Of a stretch of DNA of 16,651 nucleotides, positions 7,088-14,159 are shown piece after piece. The position numbers and the translations under genes were made by a program. The stretch's first letter is position 1. Each line of letters begins with the position of its first letter. The notes under the pieces were generated by a model, which ran no database searches, was not told the DNA's origin, and saw only the letters and a list, made by a program, of their open reading frames with translations. Origin of the DNA: Firmicutes bacterium CAG:552 (GTDB lineage: Bacteria > Bacillota > Clostridia > Christensenellales > Pumilibacteraceae); contig FR884041.1 in the NCBI GenBank assembly GCA_000435495.1, forward strand, positions 7,983-24,633, read 5' to 3'.

Positions 7088-8140
7088 TCGCCCATCGTCT
7101 ATCCTCAACTTATAATCGCCCATATCAAAATCGTACTTGTCATTGCACTTGCCCAAATAAGCGGTAACCGAAACTCGCTTCGTATCTCCGTATTTAAGAA
7201 TACGTTCGACTGCTTTTTCGGAAAAATCGTTATCGTCGATAAGCATGAGCTTTTTGTCAAAAGAGTTTATGACAAGCGGAATTTTCAAACCCTTGTCTAT
7301 TATTTCCGTTACGTGACGACAGCTTTCTCCTCTCGAAAAATACATCTTTCTCGATGACTTCGCATTCGGAGTTTCGGCGTCTCCGCATATAACGGTACCC
7401 CTTGCCAAACCGTCCGTTATACGCATAACACAATTTTTTTCCGCCAAAAAATCCACGGATTCGTACCGCAGTACGCTAGCGCCGTAGTAAGTAAGAATTT
7501 TTGCGTCGCTATAATTTATTCTATCTATAACGCCGCCGTATCCGTCAAAAATTCCACATACGTCTGTAAATTTTTCGTACATAGCGTCGAGCGACGAAGC
7601 AATCAGCGCCCCCGTAACGTCCGAGCCTCCGCGCGGTAAAAGCCGCACTGCTCCGTTAGGCTCTTTACCGTAAAATCCGGGTACGACGCACGGAAATTTT
7701 GCAGTGCGCACATGCGCTTCCGTAGACTCGGCATCCGCAACTCCGCTTATTTTAATGACGTTTGTCGCATCGCAAAAATCATAACCGGTTAGCTGCGCCA
7801 TTATCTTAGCCATTACGAATTCTCCTCGTGACACGACATAATCGTAACTTCTGCCCGCATTTATTTCGCCACGCAGAAAAGTAAGCAAATTGGTTATATC
7901 CAATCCGAACGGACGTGCGATTTTTTCAAACCTGTCCGCTACTATATCAAAATATTTCCCGCAGTCGCCGCTGTTTACCCATTCGAAATACGCCGATATC
8001 AGCAAATCCGTTACCTTAGGTTTACCTCCGGGAGCGCTTACCACCACACAATCGAATTTTCTTTTTTTTACTATATTAACGGCTTTTGCCGTTCTGTCTG
8101 CGCCGTCGAGCGAACTGCCTCCAAATTTTGCAACTGTCAT
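7085..8140 (-). CDS. Aspartate kinase (short form)
   Basis: Aspartokinase phosphorylates L-aspartate, the first step towards lysine, diaminopimelate, threonine and methionine. The 351-residue product begins MTVAKFGGSSLDGADR, the nucleotide-binding start of the family; VVVSAPGGK, SRGEFVMAKIMAQL, PGFYG, RGGSDVTGALIA and FTDVCGIFDGYG follow in family order. The frame is open to a TTG at 8218, but family proteins start just before KFGGSS, so ATG 8140 is chosen; it has no good Shine-Dalgarno. After the kinase core only about 85 residues remain, whereas feedback-regulated enzymes carry two ACT domains of some 150 residues, so the regulatory part is reduced or highly diverged. The gene stands alone, convergent with the membrane protein and divergent from feoA. 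Specificity within the amino-acid kinase family is fairly sure; which pathway it feeds is not. Confidence 0.86.
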   Translation of the reverse strand: MTVAKFGGSSLDGADRTAKAVNIVKKRKFDCVVVSAPGGKPKVTDLLISAYFEWVNSGDCGKYFDIVADRFEKIARPFGLDITNLLTFLRGEINAGRSYDYVVSRGEFVMAKIMAQLTGYDFCDATNVIKISGVADAESTEAHVRTAKFPCVVPGFYGKEPNGAVRLLPRGGSDVTGALIASSLDAMYEKFTDVCGIFDGYGGVIDRINYSDAKILTYYGASVLRYESVDFLAEKNCVMRITDGLARGTVICGDAETPNAKSSRKMYFSRGESCRHVTEIIDKGLKIPLVINSFDKKLMLIDDNDFSEKAVERILKYGDTKRVSVTAYLGKCNDKYDFDMGDYKLRIDDGR

Positions 8141-8164
8141 AAAATTATATATGAACGATTTTAT

Positions 8165-8181
8165 GCAACGGTTACCGCTGC
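8165..8181. promoter_or_regulatory. Near-perfect 17-bp palindrome between aspartokinase and feoA
   Basis: GCAACGGTTACCGCTGC has 8-bp arms around a single central base with one mismatched pair. It lies 27 bp upstream of the feoA -35 hexamer and 25 bp upstream of the aspartokinase start, so it could be an operator for either gene. It does not match the Fur or DtxR consensus as I know them. Low confidence. Confidence 0.25.
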
Positions 8182-8207
8182 GAATATTCGATAGCATGGC
8201 TCTGCGA

Positions 8208-8237
8208 TTGACACGCAAACAAAAAAAGTGCTATTAT
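8208..8237 (+). promoter_or_regulatory. Sigma-A promoter of the feo operon
   Basis: TTGACA (8208-8213), an 18-nt spacer and TATTAT (8232-8237). The expected start, near 8244, leaves about 23 nt before the feoA ATG, which includes AGGAG at 8257-8261. Confidence 0.8.
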
Positions 8238-8266
8238 GATACACGAATCTACGCTTAGGAGCTATT

Positions 8267-8506
8267 ATGACTCTCGACAAATTAGCCATAGGACAATCGG
8301 CAAAAATAATCGCAGTCGGCGGCGAAGGCAGTCTGCGCAACAGGCTCATCGATATGGGGCTTATCCCCAAAACAACGGTTATGTTGCGAAAAGTCGCACC
8401 AATGGGCGACCCCATCGAAATAAGGCTACGCGGATACGAGCTGACTCTGCGCAAAGAAGACGCCTCAGTTATAACCGTAGAAGCGACTAGCGAGGTGAAA
8501 CAATGA
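8267..8506 (+). CDS. feoA: Ferrous iron transport protein FeoA
   Basis: FeoA is a small SH3-like cytoplasmic protein needed for FeoB-dependent Fe(II) uptake. The 79 residues show the family pattern: MTLDKLAIGQSAKI, the glycine-rich LRNRLIDMGLIPKTTV turn, a VAPMGDPIEIRLRGYELTLR strand series and a final acidic-basic Ile-Thr-Val strand. The ATG has AGGAG 5 nt upstream and is close behind a consensus promoter. Its TGA overlaps the feoB ATG by 4 bp (ATGA), so the two are coupled. Confidence 0.95.
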   Translation: MTLDKLAIGQSAKIIAVGGEGSLRNRLIDMGLIPKTTVMLRKVAPMGDPIEIRLRGYELTLRKEDASVITVEATSEVKQ

Positions 8507-10512
8507 AATTCGCTTTGGCAGGCAATCAAAATTGCGGGAAAACCGCTTTATTTAATGCGCTTACAGGCATGCGATGCCACGTAGGCAACTTTCCCGGCGT
8601 TACAGTCGAACAAAAAATCGGCGAAATAAAAGGCGGCTACGGTTCTGTCGTGGATTTGCCCGGTATATATTCGCTACGCCCGTACACGCAAGAAGAAATA
8701 GTCACGACCAAGTACATATTAGAAGAACGGCCGGATTGTATCATTAACATCGTAGACGCAACTAATATCGAACGAAATTTGTACCTGACTATGCAGTTAC
8801 TGGAGCTCGACGTCCCCATGGTTCTTGCCCTGAATATGATGGATGAAGTGCGAGCCAACGGCGGAACAATCGACATAGATAAACTAAGCAAAGAATTAGG
8901 GATTCCGTGTGTGCCTATAAGCGCAATCAAAGGCGAAGGCATATCGGAACTTGTAGACAAAGCATATAACGTGGCAAAAAACAAAATTAAACCGGTTCGG
9001 GCGGACTTTTGCCCCGCAGATTCACCTTGCCACCGTTGCATACATGCCGTAATGCACCTCATTCAGGATCATGCGGAAGAGGAAAATTTACCTCTTCGTT
9101 ACTGCGCGTCCAAAATAATAGAAAGCGAAGGCGACATAGCCGACGTTCTTAAACTTGTAGAAAACGAAAAAGAGCTTATCGAGCATTGCCTGGTACAAAT
9201 GGAATCGGAGACCGGATTGGATCGAAATGCAGCTCTTGCGGATATGAGGTACTCTTTTATCGAATCCGTCGTGGAAGGCTCGGTAAAAAAATGCACGGAA
9301 AGCAAAGAACATCGCCGTTCCGTAGCAATGGATAAAATACTTACAGGCAAGTATACGGCAATACCCGTATTTTTAGCAATAATGTTGCTAATATTTTGGC
9401 TGACGTTTAACGTAATCGGAGCAGGCTTACAGTGGCTATGCAAATTAGGTATAGATTCACTTTCCTCAGTAACAGACTCCGCTCTTACCGAATTCGGACT
9501 CAATCCCATCGTACACAGCCTGATTATAGACGGAATATTTAACGGCGTAGGCAGTGTGCTTTCTTTTCTGCCCGTTATAGTAACCCTGTTTTTCTTTCTG
9601 TCCATTTTGGAGGACACCGGGTACATGGCGAGAGTTGCTTTTGTTATGGATAAACCATTACGAAAAATCGGGCTGTCGGGAAGATCGTTTGTCCCTATGC
9701 TTATGGGCTTTGGCTGTTCGGTACCTGCTATAATGGCGACTCGAACGGTATCCTCCGACCGAGACCGCAAAATGACGATGTTGCTTGTGCCTTTTATGAG
9801 TTGCTCGGCAAAAATCCCCGTCTATTCGGTTTTCGTGGCGGCGTTTTTCCCGGGCAAAGGCGCTTTAGTTATGTTTGCGCTGTATTTAGGCTCCGTTACG
9901 CTAGGTTTGTTGATGTCGCTTTTACTTAATCACACAGCATTTAAAGGCAAGCCTGTCCCCTTCGTTATGGAATTGCCCAATTACCGCTTCCCCTCGCCCA
10001 AAAGCGTAGGTTTGCTTTTGTGGGAAAAAGCAAAAGACTTTTTGCAACGAGCCTTTACGGTAATATTCGTAGCGACAGTTGCGATATGGTTTTTGCAGAC
10101 TTTCGATTATAGACTGAATCCCGTAGAAGATTCTTCCATGAGTTTGCTTGCAACAATGGGCAAATGGGTTTCCGTAATATTTAAGCCGCTCGGATTTGGC
10201 GATTGGCGCATATCTACTGCTCTGATTTCCGGTTTCATTGCCAAGGAACAAGTCGTATCCACTCTTGCGGTCCTTTGTGGCTGCGATACCGGCGCTCTTG
10301 CATCGGTACTTCCGTCCATATTCGACTCGCTCCCTGCGGTGTGCAGCTTTTTGACGTTCACCCTGCTTTATACGCCTTGCGTTGCCGCCGTTGCTGCTCT
10401 CAGACGAGAGTTCGCATCGAGGTGGAAAACTTCACTGATAGTCATAATGCAGTGCGCAATAGCATTTGTCGCAGCGTTAATAGTTTATCTTATCGGAGGA
10501 ATAGCAGCTTGA
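8503..10512 (+). CDS. feoB: Ferrous iron transporter FeoB
   Basis: FeoB is the membrane Fe(II) permease with an N-terminal G domain. The 669-residue length is typical. G1 is GNQNCGKT (residues 7-14; Gln in place of the usual Pro), then GNFPGVTVE (switch I region), DLPGIYSLRPY (G3), NMMDE (G4) and SAIKGEG (G5). A Cys/His-rich CHRCIH segment sits in the helical insert. The membrane part starts near residue 283 and contains LEDTGYMARVAFVMDK and the two gate motifs, MGFGCSVPAIMATRT (about residue 400) and FMSCSAKIPVYSVF. The ATG follows GAGGTG and overlaps feoA by 4 bp; the TGA overlaps the TTG of the next gene. Nothing suggests damage. Confidence 0.97.
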   Translation: MKFALAGNQNCGKTALFNALTGMRCHVGNFPGVTVEQKIGEIKGGYGSVVDLPGIYSLRPYTQEEIVTTKYILEERPDCIINIVDATNIERNLYLTMQLLELDVPMVLALNMMDEVRANGGTIDIDKLSKELGIPCVPISAIKGEGISELVDKAYNVAKNKIKPVRADFCPADSPCHRCIHAVMHLIQDHAEEENLPLRYCASKIIESEGDIADVLKLVENEKELIEHCLVQMESETGLDRNAALADMRYSFIESVVEGSVKKCTESKEHRRSVAMDKILTGKYTAIPVFLAIMLLIFWLTFNVIGAGLQWLCKLGIDSLSSVTDSALTEFGLNPIVHSLIIDGIFNGVGSVLSFLPVIVTLFFFLSILEDTGYMARVAFVMDKPLRKIGLSGRSFVPMLMGFGCSVPAIMATRTVSSDRDRKMTMLLVPFMSCSAKIPVYSVFVAAFFPGKGALVMFALYLGSVTLGLLMSLLLNHTAFKGKPVPFVMELPNYRFPSPKSVGLLLWEKAKDFLQRAFTVIFVATVAIWFLQTFDYRLNPVEDSSMSLLATMGKWVSVIFKPLGFGDWRISTALISGFIAKEQVVSTLAVLCGCDTGALASVLPSIFDSLPAVCSFLTFTLLYTPCVAAVAALRREFASRWKTSLIVIMQCAIAFVAALIVYLIGGIAA

Positions 10513-10706
10513 ACGAAATTTGCGAAAAATTAGCAGCGGGCGATATAATCGTTCTCATAGCGGTAGCGGTTGCAGTTATACTTGCCGTAGTCTTTTCTTT
10601 CAGACGGAAACGCAAAGGCGGCGGTTGCTGCTCCGGCGGTTGCTGCAATTGTAAAAACTGCGACTTGGACAAAGACAGAGACAAAAAGACTGATAACAAA
10701 GGCTGA
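10509..10706 (+). CDS. FeoB-associated Cys-rich membrane protein
   Basis: A 65-residue protein with a short acidic N-terminus, one hydrophobic helix (about residues 12-29: IIVLIAVAVAVILAVVF), a basic stop-transfer patch RRKRK and a Cys cluster GGGCCSGGCCNCKNCD before a charged tail. This layout matches the small FeoB-associated Cys-rich membrane proteins (Pfam FeoB_associated) found after feoB in Clostridia; a role in handing over iron is assumed in the family, not shown here. The start is TTG at 10509, supported by GGAGGA 8 nt upstream and a TTGA overlap with the feoB stop. An ORF caller requiring ATG would miss it or extend it wrongly into feoB. Confidence 0.85.
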   Translation: MNEICEKLAAGDIIVLIAVAVAVILAVVFSFRRKRKGGGCCSGGCCNCKNCDLDKDRDKKTDNKG

Positions 10707-11145
10707 ATATAATTTGTTGCGCATCGATTCCCGTCTGCGCCTCCTGAAAAGTTCGATATAATATGCCTTTAACAGTGCCGAATTCAACATAACACGTAAA
10801 ATTACTTTAACTAAAAATATTTTGGTTATCCTTTTACAAAACTTAACCGCAAAAGCTTAGGCAAATTGAATTTCACAACGCATACGTCTTAGCATAGCAT
10901 TTATTCTATCGAATTTTTACACTAAGACATATTTTTATGGACACTCTTTATACGACACTATATAACGCTCCGATTTATCGCCTTTCCTCATCGCATTGTA
11001 GCACAGTGAAAAGCGAAAATCAGCGGCAAAAAATTGATACAGAAAACCTTTAAGTATTAAAATTAAATTTATATTGAGTTTGGCTCATTGTTAAGGTAAA
11101 GAGAGATAATTTTTATATATTTCACATAGCATAGCGCATTAAAAC
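10707..11145. other. Non-coding stretch after the feo operon
   Basis: I see no credible gene in these 439 bases; the DNA is AT-rich with stops in all frames. It holds a 7-bp perfect inverted repeat GTCTTAG/CTAAGAC (10886-10892 and 10922-10928), an imperfect TAACTAAAA/TTTTGGTTA repeat near 10808-10828, and on the minus strand a promoter-like CTGATT-17-TACAAT with an extended TG (10995-11023) that points towards feo but leads into no recognisable gene. There is no clear intrinsic terminator for feo. Confidence 0.5.
10995..11023 (-). promoter_or_regulatory. Possible minus-strand promoter with no gene behind it
   Basis: CTGATT (11018-11023), a 17-nt spacer, then TACAAT (10995-11000), with TG one base before the -10. 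Downstream, towards 10800, there is no ORF, so if active it would make an antisense or small RNA. Confidence 0.25.
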
Positions 11146-11174
11146 TTGAAAAAACAAAAATTTTGTGCTATAAT
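11146..11174 (+). promoter_or_regulatory. Strong promoter of the leader unit before the lipoprotein genes
   Basis: TTGAAA (11146-11151), a 17-nt spacer and a perfect TATAAT (11169-11174) with an extended TG element (TGC) directly upstream. Transcription should start near 11181, giving a leader of about 160 nt up to the terminator at 11307-11342 and about 250 nt up to the lipoprotein start. Confidence 0.85.
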
Positions 11175-11287
11175 ATATTCAACAATATCCATATAGGGAT
11201 ACTGAAACATTAAAAATAAGATAAAGAGGCAGAACAAAAACCAACAAATTATAAAAACCAAAAACTCTCAACGGGAGGTAACCGCCT

Positions 11288-11308
11288 ATGAAACACATAA
11301 GACTATAA
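11288..11308 (+). CDS. Six-codon leader ORF (MKHIRL)
   Basis: ATG with a strong Shine-Dalgarno GGGAGGT (11273-11279), 8 nt upstream, opens a six-codon frame, MKHIRL, that stops at TAA immediately at the 5' arm of an intrinsic terminator. The good ribosome site, tiny frame and position between promoter and terminator look like a leader peptide of an attenuation or ribosome-stalling switch. The peptide matches no leader I know, and the ORF may be chance. Confidence 0.4.
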   Translation: MKHIRL

Positions 11309-11342
11309 GCGCAAAGAAATAACTTTTTCCTTGCGCTTTTTT
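11307..11342 (+). terminator. Intrinsic terminator in the lipoprotein leader
   Basis: AGCGCAA (11308-11314) pairs perfectly with TTGCGCT (11331-11337) around a 16-nt loop and is followed by six T. It lies between the promoter at 11146-11174 and the lipoprotein gene at 11433, so either it ends a small RNA or it attenuates the downstream gene. Confidence 0.85.
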
Positions 11343-11432
11343 GTTACTTTTTAACTAATATAACGATATAAACGGAAATATTTTTACTTATAAACCGTTT
11401 TAAAAAATTGAAAAACAGGAGGTTTTTAAACT

Positions 11433-12899
11433 ATGAAAAAATTGCTTTTGTGCTTATTGTCGCTCGTTTGCGTTGTATGCTTGTTTACTGCCTGCAACAA
11501 GGATACTAAATACAAAATAACATTTCAGGACTTGTCCGTGCTTCCCGAAGGCGTAGAGCGTATCCAAAACGGACAAGGAACTATGGCAAGCGGAAGCGGA
11601 AACGTCGAAACCATCTATTTTACTTCGGGTAAAGGCGGCTCGTTTTTCGTAACAGTCACGTTCAAAGAAGGCTACGACAAAGGCGACTTTAAGATATTTG
11701 CCAACGGAAAGGAAGCGTCAATTATAAACGACAACAAAACCGTCGTCGATTACGAAGTGTATCCGACTTCCGACGTCCACATTACTTTTACGGGCAAGCC
11801 AACATTAAAAAGTTACAACGTAACGGCGACCTACGACGACAATGATCAGGAGCAAGTCCTGGACGAATTTTCGTATGAGTTGAAGTACGTATTCGGAACG
11901 GAAGAATCGACTCCGATTAAGGTTGCTTCGCTTGCGGAACTGAAAGACAAAATCAATTCGGATGTAAAAAAAGTAAAACACGGCACAAAAATCATCATAA
12001 CGGCTACGCATACGGGCGAAATCGCATTCCCCGACGACTTTATGATTCATGGTGAATATTCGGGATTTGGCAAGTATGTTGAAAAAAATACAAAAATCGT
12101 CGGCGATAAACAGGTAAAAACTTGGGAAATTGCAGTTTTGTCGGACGTGGAAATACAACTGCGCCTCAGCCCTACCGGACAATCGTATTCTCGCAGCGTA
12201 TATACCGACTTAACGATTTTGAATGGGGGCGTATACGACGGCGATTTCAACCGGATAGAAACGCTGCAAGCGCTTTATGATACACAGGGCAAAATTTATG
12301 CGCCGCTTCACGATAATGCGGTAGTGCGTCACCTTGCCGAAAAGTACAAAAAAGTTACGGTAAACGGCAAAACCGCAGACGGCAAATTTTTCTATAACGA
12401 AACGGATAAACGTTGGTATATAGAACTCGATAAACCCTCAGCCTACCAAAACGGACGAGCGGACGGTTACGACGTTGATTTTGCCGAAGGTGTAGAAGAT
12501 TATATGAGAGGCGACTCCGCTTTAACTCGCGAAAACATCGAGTTTAAGTCGAAAATTATGGACTGGGGCGAGAACGATTACCTTCTGAACGCCGAAAGGT
12601 ACGGCAGTTACAGACTTAAAAACAACAGATTCTCGATTAGTTTATGCTTTGCAAGCACCGTAAACGATATAAAAGTAATTGTCAACGGAACGAAAGAATT
12701 TGTTTTCCGCGGCATACAAACGGTGGACGAAGAAACAAAAGAATTTGCAACCATTTACCGCCGCGGCGGAAACAATACGGAATATGACGGAAATTACGGC
12801 GGAACAGGCGGCAAATACGAAACGCACAGAATTGCATTCGAACCGTCAACGTTCGGAGAAATAACGAGCGTTGAAATCGTGCTTGCAAGCGGAGAGTAA
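11433..12899 (+). CDS. Secreted lipoprotein, 488 residues, function unknown
   Basis: A type II signal peptide is clear: MKK, a hydrophobic core and LFTAC with Cys21 as the lipidated residue, so the product should sit on the outer face of the cytoplasmic membrane. I do not recognise the mature part. It is rich in Lys, Asp, Thr, Tyr and Gly and reads as beta-strand modules. Residues about 70-120 (TVTFKEGYDKGDFKIFANGK and the strand ending VHITFTG) resemble bacterial Ig-like or surface repeat units, and residues 400-488 form a second strand-rich part ending in SVEIVLASGE. No catalytic motif is visible. AGGAGGT lies 9 nt before the ATG. It is 90 nt downstream of the leader terminator, with a weak AAACGG/CCGTTT inverted repeat (11370-11400) between. 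A second lipoprotein gene follows after 58 bp. Confidence 0.85.
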   Translation: MKKLLLCLLSLVCVVCLFTACNKDTKYKITFQDLSVLPEGVERIQNGQGTMASGSGNVETIYFTSGKGGSFFVTVTFKEGYDKGDFKIFANGKEASIINDNKTVVDYEVYPTSDVHITFTGKPTLKSYNVTATYDDNDQEQVLDEFSYELKYVFGTEESTPIKVASLAELKDKINSDVKKVKHGTKIIITATHTGEIAFPDDFMIHGEYSGFGKYVEKNTKIVGDKQVKTWEIAVLSDVEIQLRLSPTGQSYSRSVYTDLTILNGGVYDGDFNRIETLQALYDTQGKIYAPLHDNAVVRHLAEKYKKVTVNGKTADGKFFYNETDKRWYIELDKPSAYQNGRADGYDVDFAEGVEDYMRGDSALTRENIEFKSKIMDWGENDYLLNAERYGSYRLKNNRFSISLCFASTVNDIKVIVNGTKEFVFRGIQTVDEETKEFATIYRRGGNNTEYDGNYGGTGGKYETHRIAFEPSTFGEITSVEIVLASGE

Positions 12900-12957
12900 A
12901 ATTATCTCGTTTTTGTTATAATTGCTTTATAAAATAATGTTTTGGGAGGTCGTCGTT

Positions 12958-13491
12958 ATGAAATTAAAAGCATTAAGCGCTGTGATTGTTTGTTGTTTGG
13001 CTTTTTCTTTATTGTCTTGTACGCCCCAAAAAAACACTTATCCTGAAGAAACTTCTTTTAATGTTGTTTTCTCTGATGTTGTGGATTTAGCAGTCACTAA
13101 TCAAGTCGAGGCTACTTTTAGCTTGGGGTTGGAAAAAGACTATGACAAAAAATATTCCGAAAATTTAGTGTATGGTTGGGGAATAGCAAAAATTCATCCC
13201 TATAATGTAGACGATTTGTTTCTTTTGTGGGATGAAATCAATGAGTATCCGGCTGATAAATATTCTTACAAAATAGATGAAAACAATAAAGAAATTTTTA
13301 ATTTTACAGAGAAATACAGTATACCGATAAGCTTTTTTAATTCTTCCGAGGGATGGTTTTGTGTTTGTATTTATAAAAGAGAATTTTATGATAAAACTTT
13401 CTCAGGTACATTTAGAGCAACTTACAAATATACGGTCTCTGAGTCTATATTACGTATTGAACGTGAGACCGATGTATCAAAAATGATTTGA
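12958..13491 (+). CDS. Small AT-rich lipoprotein, function unknown
   Basis: A 177-residue product with signal peptide MKLKALSAVIVCCLAF and lipobox LLSC (Cys21). The start at 12958 is chosen over an in-frame ATG at 12922 because GGGAGGT lies 7 nt upstream of it and the signal peptide begins there. The mature protein is rich in aromatic and acidic residues (for example YGWGIAKIHPYNVDDLFLLW) and has no motif I know. Codon use differs from neighbours: T- and A-ending codons dominate (gat, aat, ttt, aaa), whereas the lipoprotein gene just upstream favours C-ending ones, which suggests a separate origin. It may be cotranscribed with the upstream gene; no terminator is seen in the 58-bp gap, though TATAAT occurs at 12917-12922 without a fitting -35. 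A terminator follows. Confidence 0.82.
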   Translation: MKLKALSAVIVCCLAFSLLSCTPQKNTYPEETSFNVVFSDVVDLAVTNQVEATFSLGLEKDYDKKYSENLVYGWGIAKIHPYNVDDLFLLWDEINEYPADKYSYKIDENNKEIFNFTEKYSIPISFFNSSEGWFCVCIYKREFYDKTFSGTFRATYKYTVSESILRIERETDVSKMI

Positions 13492-13509
13492 CAAAATAAC
13501 AAAAAAGTA

Positions 13510-13543
13510 AAAGGAAGTTTGAGTTATGTCGGACTTCCTTTTT
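13510..13543 (+). terminator. Rho-independent terminator after the second lipoprotein gene
   Basis: AAAGGAAGT (13510-13518) pairs perfectly with ACTTCCTTT (13533-13541) around a 14-nt loop, followed by T to 13543. It marks the end of the lipoprotein transcription unit. Confidence 0.9.
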
Positions 13544-13660
13544 ATATGCGTTTGTCAAAATTTTTGTTTAACAATCATTTGTAAAATTTTTGAGAAAAAC
13601 TTCCGATTTGTAGCGGTCAAAAACTTTCCAACTGCAATAGAAAAAATAAATAGCTCTTTA

Positions 13661-13712
13661 GCGGGTGCTTGACTTATACAAGCGCACCGCTTTGCAGTGC
13701 TCAAGCACCCGC
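13661..13712. repeat. 12-bp perfect inverted repeat with an inner hairpin
   Basis: GCGGGTGCTTGA (13661-13672) is the exact reverse complement of TCAAGCACCCGC (13701-13712). Between them, GCACCGC/GCAGTGC (13684-13690 and 13694-13700) forms an inner hairpin with one mismatch and a TTT loop, directly stacked on the right arm. GCTTG/CAAGC (13668-13683) offers a competing small hairpin. No T run follows, so it is not a typical terminator. Confidence 0.8.
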
Positions 13713-13724
13713 CAAACAATTTGC

Positions 13725-13839
13725 TAAAACTCGGATAAAAAGGTCAACTTTGGAGTCCGAGCGAAATGGGGCGTTCGCCGCTAACCCGCTTGGCGAATCG
13801 CCCCATAATTCTTCGCTCGTCGGCATATTTTGAGTTTTA
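13725..13839. repeat. Large nested stem-loop of about 115 bp
   Basis: The core left arm (13758-13779) is CGAGCGAA, ATGGGGCG and TTCGCC in a row; the right arm is GGCGAA (13792-13797), CGCCCCAT (13799-13806) and TTCGCTCG (13812-13819), interrupted by a 1-nt and a 5-nt bulge. This gives 22 base pairs around a 12-nt loop. Outside it, TAAAACTC (13725-13732) pairs with GAGTTTTA (13832-13839), and CTCGGA/TCCGAG (13730-13735, 13756-13761) can form a side hairpin. Confidence 0.85.
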
Positions 13840-13845
13840 TTCCTT

Positions 13846-14157
13846 TTATATATTCCAAGCCTTTTTCGCTCCGTTTTGTTTCGGGCGTCGTTTTTCTGCG
13901 TCGTCCTTTTTTATTGTCCTTTTACCGCTTTGTATGCATTGGTCGAGATATATATCCGAAAGTTCACGGTTGTAGCCCAAAGTGCTTTGTAAAGTATGTT
14001 ATTTTTCATTTTCTTTCGTGTATGCTGATTGCGCACGATGAAAAACATCACATCGAGATTATGCGACGGTTACGTTGTGGTTACTCGAAATCACAAATCG
14101 GTACATTGCAGTCACACGGACAAAGGAAATACCTGCCATTTCCCTACATAAAATCAT
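13846..14157 (-). pseudogene. Possible decayed coding frame with two stops
   Basis: Reading the minus strand from ATG at 14157 to TAA at 13846, the frame is open except for TAA at 14059-14061 and 13999-14001. The last 50 codons look protein-like: a GYNRELSDIYLDQCIQSGKR stretch, then a Lys/Arg-rich end closing in GAKKAWNI. There is no Shine-Dalgarno and I recognise no family. It may be a relic of a mobile-element gene or chance; confidence is low. Confidence 0.15.
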
Positions 14158-14159
14158 AC

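Noticed and set aside
8138..8149. Leaderless start of aspartokinase from a TATAAT
   Set aside because: TATAAT is only 3 nt before the ATG, so transcription would begin inside the coding sequence, and there is no matching -35.
8141..8266. Fur box upstream of feoA
   Set aside because: No GATAATGATAATCATTATC-like match with enough identity is visible.
11271..11287. T-box-like sequence GGGAGGTAACCGCC in the lipoprotein leader
   Set aside because: It resembles the T-box core GGGTGGNACCGC, but it has an extra base, the leader before it is too short for a T-box stem I, the terminator does not pair with it, and the GGGAGGT part is better read as the ribosome site of the leader ORF.
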